This document shows, in pieces, positions 36,786 through 43,100 of a stretch of DNA of 43,100 nt. The stretch is from Legionella genomosp. 1 (GTDB taxonomy: Bacteria; Pseudomonadota; Gammaproteobacteria; Legionellales; Legionellaceae). The notes under the pieces are model-generated. The model was not told where the DNA came from. It saw only the letters and a list, made by a program, of their open reading frames with translations, and searched no databases. The stretch spans positions 1 to 43,100 of the forward strand of contig CAMCUM010000020.1 of NCBI GenBank assembly GCA_945878975.1, given 5' to 3'. The first letter of the stretch is position 1. The number at the start of each line of letters is the position of its first letter. Position numbers and translations under genes: made by a program.

Positions 36786-37750
36786 TTACAAAGTTACGTA
36801 TCGCCACCCGTAACAGTCCGCTTGCTTTGTGGCAAGCGCGTTATATTGCGCAACAATTATCACAACACTCTCCAGATCTAGACATCGAACTAGTGCCCAT
36901 GACCACATCGGGTGATCGTTTTTTAGATCATCAAACCGCGCCCCAAGGTGGAAAAGGGTTATTTGTCAAAGAAATAGAAGAAGCTTTATTACAAAACCGC
37001 GCTGACATAGCCGTGCATTCTATGAAAGATGTGCCAGCGATCCAACCAGACGGATTAGGCATAGTCGCCATATCGCAACGCGAAAATCCCTATGATGCCT
37101 TCGTGAGCCAGCACTACGCCACGCTAGCGGATTTGCCATTCCAAGCCAGCGTTGGGACTTCCAGTATTCGCCGTCAATCACAATTACTGGCTTACCGACC
37201 TGATTTAAAGATGATCAGCTTGCGCGGCAATATTCAAACGCGTCTCACAAAAATAAGCACCATACCCTGTGATGCTATTATTCTCGCTGCCGCAGGATTA
37301 CTGCGCATGGATTTACAGGATCAGATTCAAGAAATCATCCCTGAAGATCTCATGCTACCTGCTTGTGGACAAGGGGCACTAGGCATCGAATGCCGCTTAG
37401 ACGACCAACCAATACGCGCCTTTATCGAAGCATTGAATGATCCTTTGACTGCGCTCTGCGTAAACACCGAGCGTCAAGTGAATGCCATCTTAGGGGGGCA
37501 TTGTCACGTTCCATTGGCCGTATCCTGTCGCATACGTCGTCCAGAGGAACGCCCTGTGTCAGGAGATTCCTCGCTATGCTCGGAAGGTGATCAGCTGATA
37601 TTACAAGCCAAAGTCTTATCTGCCGATGGAACAATTGTGCTGAGCGGATCGAGTACTGGCCCACAAAAACAAGCCAGTCATCTAGCCCAAGATTGCACCC
37701 AACAATTGTTAGCACAAGGAGCGAGACAATTACTACACTGCGCATCCTAA
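36782..37750 (+). CDS. hemC: Porphobilinogen deaminase (hydroxymethylbilane synthase)
   Basis: A 322-residue enzyme starting at a TTG that overlaps the TPR gene stop by four bases. The start is fixed by family sequence LRIATRNSPLALWQARYIA. Later blocks are TTSGDRF, GGKGLFVKEIEEALL, DIAVHSMKDVP, GTSSIRRQSQLL, LRGNIQTRL and PACGQGALGIE. The dipyrromethane cofactor attaches to C241 in LGGHCHVPLAVSC. It joins four porphobilinogen molecules into hydroxymethylbilane in the cytoplasm. hemD, hemX and hemY follow without gaps, the usual gammaproteobacterial operon, but here led by a TPR gene. Confidence 0.97.
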   Translation: MITKLRIATRNSPLALWQARYIAQQLSQHSPDLDIELVPMTTSGDRFLDHQTAPQGGKGLFVKEIEEALLQNRADIAVHSMKDVPAIQPDGLGIVAISQRENPYDAFVSQHYATLADLPFQASVGTSSIRRQSQLLAYRPDLKMISLRGNIQTRLTKISTIPCDAIILAAAGLLRMDLQDQIQEIIPEDLMLPACGQGALGIECRLDDQPIRAFIEALNDPLTALCVNTERQVNAILGGHCHVPLAVSCRIRRPEERPVSGDSSLCSEGDQLILQAKVLSADGTIVLSGSSTGPQKQASHLAQDCTQQLLAQGARQLLHCAS

Positions 37751-38490
37751 ATACTCGCCCCGCACATCAAGCAGAGCCTTTAAACCAAATAATTCGTACA
37801 GCAGGCTGTGTGCCCATAGCGCTGCCAACACTCGCCATCCAAGCCTTGTCTACTGATTGGCTAACAATGCTCCCCCCTTTACATACCATTCAAAAGGCTA
37901 TTTTTGTCAGTGCCAATGCCGTGCATTATTTTTTTACGGGCTTACAGATAAAACAGTTGGTTTGGCCATCCACCATTCAAACTTTCGCAATAGGCTCTGG
38001 CACAGCCAATGCCCTCGCCCAACACGCCGTTCAAAATATCCAATCACCGGACGTCGCGGATAGCGAGCATGTCTTAGCACTGCCTGCCTTACAAAGCATT
38101 CAGCAGGAATCTATATTACTGATCTCTGGCAAAAAAGGCCGGCCTTTGTTGGAAAGCAGTTTGCGTCAACGCGCTGCAATGGTCCACCATGTCAGCGTCT
38201 ATAAACGGACAGTACCCAAAAAAAACCTGCCATTTACACACGCATTATGGCAAGATAATGCTGTCGATATTATACTGATGCTGAGTCACGAAGCGATTGA
38301 CAATTTATTTATCTTATTTGAAGAAGGGGCCAGAACCTGGCTACAATCCAAACCATGGATTGTGATCAGCCCACGTCTGGTAGAGATTGCACATAGTTAT
38401 CATGTCACAACAGTGATTTATTCTGAATATGCCGACATCATAACAACATTGACGAGATTGATGCATGACCATGGACGAAATATCAGCTAA
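37693..38490 (+). CDS. hemD: Uroporphyrinogen-III synthase
   Basis: HemD closes hydroxymethylbilane to uroporphyrinogen III with inversion of ring D. The protein core begins TLRILNTRPAHQAEPLNQ, and the rest (PTLAIQAL, AIFVSANAVHYFF, TFAIGSGTANAL, ILLISGKKGRPLLESSL, VYKRTVP, VISPRLVEIA) follows the two-lobed family. The start is uncertain. The only standard codon in frame is TTG at 37693, which overlaps hemC by 58 bases and adds unrelated residues. AGGAG (37717-37721) lies seven bases before an ATT at 37729, so initiation at AUU is attractive and would leave a 22-base overlap. The 3' end overlaps hemX. The gene identity is firm and the start is not. Confidence 0.9.
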   Translation: MHPTIVSTRSETITTLRILNTRPAHQAEPLNQIIRTAGCVPIALPTLAIQALSTDWLTMLPPLHTIQKAIFVSANAVHYFFTGLQIKQLVWPSTIQTFAIGSGTANALAQHAVQNIQSPDVADSEHVLALPALQSIQQESILLISGKKGRPLLESSLRQRAAMVHHVSVYKRTVPKKNLPFTHALWQDNAVDIILMLSHEAIDNLFILFEEGARTWLQSKPWIVISPRLVEIAHSYHVTTVIYSEYADIITTLTRLMHDHGRNIS

Positions 38491-39514
38491 CACCGAGCCT
38501 ACCCCATCTTCTTTGCCTGAAACAGACACACGCAAAAAAATCTCTCCATCAAACCAAGTTCTGCTATCCTGGGGAACCTTGGGCATGAGCATCCTAGCCG
38601 TAGTATTGAGCAGTGCCGCTCTCTTATTTTATCAAACACTCCCTACACAAATACAACACAGCCCAACAACGGCCAATGCGCAAACCCCTCACAATAAAGA
38701 TTGGCAAAACATACAAAACCAAGTACAACAACTTGACCGCATGCAGCAGCAATTATCTACACAAATTGTGACAAATCAGCAACAAATACAAAATCTGATC
38801 CAAGCGCAGCAGTATCAATCCCAAGATTGGGAGATTCAAAAGGCGCGTTACTATTTGGATTTAGCTCAAGTCGATGCTACGTGGTCACATGACCACCATA
38901 CTACCTTAAGCTTGCTGCAGCATGCAGACCAAATTATGGCACATGCTAATCATCCGAATGTACAACGCATTCGGCAAGCTATCGCGGAAGATATCACTAC
39001 GCTCATGCAAATCCCCACCGTTGATACCCAAGGCATTTTAGCCAAATTAACGGCCATCCATAACAAAATTTCGCAACTATCTGCGCAATTTTACACACCA
39101 AAAGAGACTCGTCCAAATCCTCCGTCCGCGTCACCATCCACCTGGCGCGACAATTGGGAGAGCAGCCTGCAACAATTACGCGGTCTGATCAGTATTCGTT
39201 ATCAAGAAGAATCTGCATTGACGCCTTTCAGTCCTGAGTACATTAGCTTGTTACGTGAGAATATTCGTATGAACTTGCAACAAGCAGAGCTTGGGCTAAT
39301 TGAGCAACACCCGGCACTCTATACTCAAGCATTACAGGCCGCTGCCAACAGTATTTCTTTTGGTTTTAATCCAAAAAATCCGCAAACCCAAGCAATACTG
39401 CAATCTTTGCAAACCCTACAAAAAACACCTGTGGCCTATCCTCCTCCCCTCCTCCATCCTTATGCACAGCTCTTCGATGCAAGCCAAACATCTGATAAAC
39501 AGGTTACCTCATGA
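38465..39514 (+). CDS. hemX: HemX-like membrane protein of the heme operon
   Basis: A 349-residue protein with a cytoplasmic N-terminus, one membrane helix (about residues 34-57, WGTLGMSILAVVLSSAALLFYQ), and a long Gln-rich coiled coil (about 77-120). A conserved globular part follows (KARYYLDLAQVDATWSHDHHTTLSLLQHADQIM, then SIRYQEESALTPFSPEYISLLRENIRMNLQQAELGLI). This is the HemX family, often called uroporphyrin-III C-methyltransferase although it lacks a methyltransferase domain. Its role in heme synthesis is unproven. It overlaps hemD by 26 bases if the first ATG is used, with a second ATG at 38471, and meets hemY at an ATGA overlap. Confidence 0.92.
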   Translation: MTMDEISANTEPTPSSLPETDTRKKISPSNQVLLSWGTLGMSILAVVLSSAALLFYQTLPTQIQHSPTTANAQTPHNKDWQNIQNQVQQLDRMQQQLSTQIVTNQQQIQNLIQAQQYQSQDWEIQKARYYLDLAQVDATWSHDHHTTLSLLQHADQIMAHANHPNVQRIRQAIAEDITTLMQIPTVDTQGILAKLTAIHNKISQLSAQFYTPKETRPNPPSASPSTWRDNWESSLQQLRGLISIRYQEESALTPFSPEYISLLRENIRMNLQQAELGLIEQHPALYTQALQAAANSISFGFNPKNPQTQAILQSLQTLQKTPVAYPPPLLHPYAQLFDASQTSDKQVTS

Positions 39515-40695
39515 TACTATTTGTGATTGCCCTTTTTGGTGTACTACTTGCCTCTGTTTATTTAGGTATTTGGTTACAGCATGATCCTGGATACGTCTTG
39601 ATCATGATCCATCATTGGACGATAGAATCAACGTTTTGGGTTGCAGCAATCGCGCTGGTTATCCTAACGGTTCTGCTCCAAATTGCGTTATCTGCCATTA
39701 GAAATATTGTGGGGATCCCTCATTATTGGCGGCAATGGCGAGATTCACGCCGTTTGAGTCGGGCACAAACCAAAACCAAACGCGGTCTGATTGAGTTTAG
39801 CGAAGGCCAGTGGCAAACAGCCAAAAAACATTTGATTGCAGCTGCACCCAATGTCGACCTACCGTTGGTCAACTACTTAACAGCTGCCAGAGCTGCTGAA
39901 AAATTAGGTGACCATCATTTACGAGATCAGTATTTGCATCAAGCGCAAACCGCTGCACCAGATGCCACCATCGCTATTGAGCTCACGCAAGCACAGCTCC
40001 AAGTGGACAATCAAGAATGGAAAGAAGCCTTAGCCACGCTCAGGGCATTGCAGATCATTGCCCCAGATCATTCTTACGTCATACAACTCTATGTCCAAGT
40101 CTACCAGGCTATGCAGAATTGGACAGATTTGCTTGCCATCTTACCCAAACTCAAACCCACTTCCTCTCGCTCTGAGCAAGATATCCACCAACTCAAGAGA
40201 CACGCTTATTTGAAACTGATCCAGGTTTGGCTAAATCAACCTGCTCCAGAACAAAGCAAAGCGCAAACTATCCAGACCCTGCCGCATGATTTGAAACATG
40301 ATCCTGAAATTATTACTCAGTACGGCCGCTATTTATTACATCATTATCAATATCAGATAGCGGAAAAAACCATCCGAGAATGTCTTAAAACCAAGCAAAG
40401 CGCTGAGCTCATTGCCTTATATGGTCAGCTCGATGCCGCGTATGTTCGCATCCCTTTTATAGAATCACTCCTTCGACAAGATCCAGAATCCTCGGCGCTA
40501 CATTTATGTCTTGGGCAATTATTCCTTAACAAACAAGTTTGGGGAACTGCGAAAAACCATCTAGAAAAAAGCCTACAAATTCAACCCACTGTCCAAGCCT
40601 ATCACGCATTGGGATCGTTATTAGAAACATTAGACCAACAAGCAGAAGCCTGCCAAGCGTATCGACAAGGTTTGGAGTTATTAAGGAAAATATAA
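39511..40695 (+). CDS. hemY: HemY-like TPR membrane protein of the heme operon
   Basis: A 394-residue protein with two N-terminal membrane helices (about 2-22 and 41-66). A HemY_N segment follows (RRLSRAQTKTKRGLIEFSEGQWQTAKKHLIAAAP), then tetratricopeptide helices to the end (for example AALHLCLGQLFLNKQVWGTAKNHLEKSL). The start codon overlaps the hemX stop as ATGA. It is the proteobacterial HemY, not the protoporphyrinogen oxidase of the same name in Bacillus. Function is probably scaffolding of heme-synthesis enzymes at the inner membrane. It closes the hemC-D-X-Y operon. Confidence 0.94.
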   Translation: MILFVIALFGVLLASVYLGIWLQHDPGYVLIMIHHWTIESTFWVAAIALVILTVLLQIALSAIRNIVGIPHYWRQWRDSRRLSRAQTKTKRGLIEFSEGQWQTAKKHLIAAAPNVDLPLVNYLTAARAAEKLGDHHLRDQYLHQAQTAAPDATIAIELTQAQLQVDNQEWKEALATLRALQIIAPDHSYVIQLYVQVYQAMQNWTDLLAILPKLKPTSSRSEQDIHQLKRHAYLKLIQVWLNQPAPEQSKAQTIQTLPHDLKHDPEIITQYGRYLLHHYQYQIAEKTIRECLKTKQSAELIALYGQLDAAYVRIPFIESLLRQDPESSALHLCLGQLFLNKQVWGTAKNHLEKSLQIQPTVQAYHALGSLLETLDQQAEACQAYRQGLELLRKI

Positions 40696-40792
40696 TCTGG
40701 AAATATAAGCTGAAACAGACCCTCCCTCGCCTTGCAAATTTCTAAAAATAACCCATTCTTAAATATAACGAAGCTTTTTCGCGATATAGACT

Positions 40793-42745
40793 ATGAAAAA
40801 AAAGACTGATCAAGGAAACCCACAACAAGCAAAACCTGAAGATCTTGCACTTCAAAAATTTATTCAATTTGACCAGCAAGTCAATATCATCATACAAACT
40901 GTAGAGACAGCTAGGATCTTTTTGAGCCAACGCGATCCCAAACCATCACCAGAACAAATAAAAGCGTTAGCGCCACAAATGCAAGAAGCAAAAGCAATAA
41001 TGGCAAAAATCAAACAAAGCATTGATGCACTGCAACAAAGCCACACCCAAGCCGTATCACGCTTACGAAGCAAAATACCCCCCCTCACAAATCGAATAAA
41101 CATAACAACAGAACATATATCTCGTATTGAACAGCAAATCAGAAAAGCTAACCAGCCAGCTATCCAGAAAAAACCCCTAGCACAGCCAGTACGCAAAGCC
41201 GAACCTCCTGTCCAGCGTCAAATAGTGCGACCACCACTCCCCGAGCCCCAAGCAGAAGATTTGGACCTTAAAGTATTGGGGGCAGGTACTTATAATACCG
41301 CTTTTAGAAGTGGGAATGGTCAAGGAGATCTTGTTTTCAAGCTCCTAAAAAATCAAACAACCAAAACAGATTTTCCTGAACGCTCTGTGCGATTATGGAA
41401 TCAGGTAAATGGGGGACTGCAACCCCCAGCAAGACTTGCAACGTGCTTAGTCACCAAGAGAAACAAACTGGGAAGAATAGAACGCGTAGCGTGCAAAGGA
41501 TGGGTTTGTCCTTTTGTGCAAGGCGTTCAAGCAAGCGACCAAGAAATGAGTGACAAACTCCTAGATGTTTTTAATACGACCGGACGCATTGTAACCGATG
41601 CAACTGCACCGAAAAATTTCGTAAAAACACCTGGCGGTGAGGTAGTCTGTGTCGACATAGGATTCGCATTAGAATTGGATCAACGTGAAAAAATGCTATT
41701 GGTCGGCTTAAGTAGAAAACCAAGTTTAACAAGCTTTGATGCTTGGAAAGATACCTGGTCAGCATATATGAAATGGTTTGAAAAATTGCAACCGACTTAT
41801 CCTCATACCATTACGACTGTCAAAGCACTCTTATTCATCAAAAGAAATCGCCCAGATATCACGAATGTTGATTTTCTAAAGCAATCTCCGCAATCTATCA
41901 TAGAATTAGCAACAGCTTATGACGAAGTATGTAAAAAAAAGCGCAATGAATCAAAAGTTGTGGCGGCCATGGCCAGGCTAGAGCAGGTTCAAAGCTCAGA
42001 GCTCGAGCATATCAAAGATGAATGTAGAAAAATATTGAGAGAATATTTGATGTATTATGGTGGTACTCTCAATACAAATGAGGAATTTGTGCCTTATCCT
42101 GCGACACAAAGGGCGACTCCGCCGCATGCTTTACAAGAACGTGTGACGCATGTCAATCAAGTCGTATCACTCATAAAACAAATTAACACGGCCGATACAC
42201 AAGAGGACTGTTTTCATATCATCGACCAAGCCGTTTTGGAAAATATACAGCGCTCCAGAACCGTAAGTCCTAACCTTTCTGGAGAGGAAGAAAAGCAAGA
42301 TGAACAAGCGATGCATGACTTATTAGAGACTGTTCAAGAGCAAGGAAAATCTACAAAAAATCTAACAACCCTTAAGAAAAACTGTCAAAAAATATTGAAT
42401 GACTATTTGATCTCTATAGGTGCTCAGTCAGACCCGGCTGGTCAGCAACTGTTTTATTTTAAATTAAAAATGGTGATGCACAAAATCGATGATAAAATTT
42501 TAGCCTTAATCCATCAGATCGATCTTGCAAACGATTTGACGGATATTAAACACCTATTAACTCAATTTGAAAATGAAATACCCTTAGTTTCTCCAGGGAG
42601 ACGCGATCCTACGAGTCCGGACAGTCCTGTGGATGCCTTAAGTGCTAGCATCAGCAGATGTAAAGTGATGATAGAAGCCGTGAGAAATTCCGCTCAGCTA
42701 GCGAACACGCAGTCGAAAACACATGATCGCGACCAAAAATTTTGA
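40793..42745 (+). CDS. Effector-like protein with a degenerate protein-kinase fold
   Basis: I do not recognise this 650-residue protein, but its middle reads as a divergent kinase. The glycine loop is VLGAGTYNTAFRSG (161-174), and the ATP-lysine candidate is K183 in LVFKLLK. A catalytic-loop-like TDATAPKNF (D269, N275) lacks HRD and has one extra residue. D288-I-G290 in VVCVDIGFAL stands for DFG. Residues 16-125 form a helical, coiled-coil-prone region; 126-155 is a Pro-rich linker; 400-650 is helical and rich in Lys/Glu/Gln. Similar kinase-like domains occur in Legionella effectors. The gene stands alone after hemY, with a 97-base gap. Whether it phosphorylates, AMPylates or only binds nucleotides cannot be told. 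No signal peptide is seen. Confidence 0.65.
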   Translation: MKKKTDQGNPQQAKPEDLALQKFIQFDQQVNIIIQTVETARIFLSQRDPKPSPEQIKALAPQMQEAKAIMAKIKQSIDALQQSHTQAVSRLRSKIPPLTNRINITTEHISRIEQQIRKANQPAIQKKPLAQPVRKAEPPVQRQIVRPPLPEPQAEDLDLKVLGAGTYNTAFRSGNGQGDLVFKLLKNQTTKTDFPERSVRLWNQVNGGLQPPARLATCLVTKRNKLGRIERVACKGWVCPFVQGVQASDQEMSDKLLDVFNTTGRIVTDATAPKNFVKTPGGEVVCVDIGFALELDQREKMLLVGLSRKPSLTSFDAWKDTWSAYMKWFEKLQPTYPHTITTVKALLFIKRNRPDITNVDFLKQSPQSIIELATAYDEVCKKKRNESKVVAAMARLEQVQSSELEHIKDECRKILREYLMYYGGTLNTNEEFVPYPATQRATPPHALQERVTHVNQVVSLIKQINTADTQEDCFHIIDQAVLENIQRSRTVSPNLSGEEEKQDEQAMHDLLETVQEQGKSTKNLTTLKKNCQKILNDYLISIGAQSDPAGQQLFYFKLKMVMHKIDDKILALIHQIDLANDLTDIKHLLTQFENEIPLVSPGRRDPTSPDSPVDALSASISRCKVMIEAVRNSAQLANTQSKTHDRDQKF

Positions 42746-43100
42746 ATCAAAGGGTAGTGACACAAAGATCCTGCATAATAACAGTTCTGGCAACCAATCT
42801 TTTCCAACGGTAACACTGTAATCTTTATTCGCCCTCGATTTTGTTGTTATTTGCAACTCAATAAGGTCTCTTGACAATTCAAAGACATAACCGCTGGTGG
42901 CCTTTTAAATAAAGAAAGACGCGTGACATTACCATCTTTTTTTTCCTCTTGAAAAGAGGCGGGCGAAAATTTCAAACCAATTTTTTGAGAAGTTAAGATA
43001 TAAAATCTCAGTCGGTTTATGTTAAAATTCTATCACGGTACAGCCTGGGAAGGTGATGATCGTGACACGGTGTAAAGTGTCGGGAAACCTATTTTCTCGG
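42746..43100. other. Gene-free stretch at the right edge
   Basis: No convincing gene is seen. A small perfect hairpin, CCTCTT-GAA-AAGAGG (42945-42959), is preceded by a T run, so it could terminate minus-strand transcripts entering from the right. The last 80 bases contain an ATG (43019) with a 17-codon frame ending in TAA, too short to call. Confidence 0.4.

Noticed and set aside
43019-43075. Short frame starting MLKFYHGTAWEG at the right edge
   Set aside because: It stops after 17 codons and has no clear ribosome-binding site; a frameshifted gene start cannot be judged without the next bases.

Overview
The window looks like chromosomal DNA of a gammaproteobacterium of the order Legionellales (Coxiella/Legionella/Berkiella-like). 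The pointers are a Com1-type DsbA-family protein, an EnhB-like secreted protein, a giant NAD-dependent glutamate dehydrogenase, the gammaproteobacterial hemC-hemD-hemX-hemY order, the rpsF-rpsR-membrane protein-rplI order, and several large proteins with eukaryote-like or effector-like domains. The placement rests on protein families recognised by eye, not on a database search.

Layout. 1-1484: an accessory-looking edge with the 5' end of a group II intron, a serine hydrolase and integrase-type tandem repeats, ending at the 3' end of a tRNA-Lys(CTT). 1485-8662: tRNA-Lys, cytochrome b561, a MITE-like palindrome, glutamate dehydrogenase and a succinate-semialdehyde-type dehydrogenase. 8990-10400: EnhB-like protein, thioredoxin-like protein and a probable IS200/IS605 scar. 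10431-12459: rplI, YybS-like membrane protein, rpsR, rpsF. 12931-16519: Gly/Tyr-rich secreted protein, MFS exporter, a CheD/CNF-like putative deamidase, and minor prepilins including a PilV-PilW fusion. 16592-20211: hisC-phhB, then groES-groEL with a textbook sigma-32 promoter. 20479-27913: dsbD, a membrane J-domain protein, rsmJ, glyS, glyQ, com1-like dsbA. 28092-31512: mltA and uvrD. 31883-42745: a 1404-residue membrane-anchored SF2 helicase-like protein, a TPR protein, hemC-hemD-hemX-hemY, and a 650-residue kinase-like protein.

How the genes fit together. Housekeeping blocks cover translation (S6, S18, L9, glycyl-tRNA synthetase, RsmJ), folding and disulfide handling (GroES/EL, DsbD, Com1-like DsbA), amino-acid catabolism (glutamate dehydrogenase, aldehyde dehydrogenase, HisC/PhhB) and heme synthesis. 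Between them sit proteins that look like candidate host-interaction factors: the CheD-like protein with a T-C-H triad, the J-domain membrane protein, the SF2-like ATPase with a C-terminal membrane hairpin, and the degenerate kinase. The most novel are the SF2-like protein (31883-36097), the putative glutamine deamidase (14475-15098) and the kinase-like protein (40793-42745). No secretion system, CRISPR array or rRNA gene is visible here.
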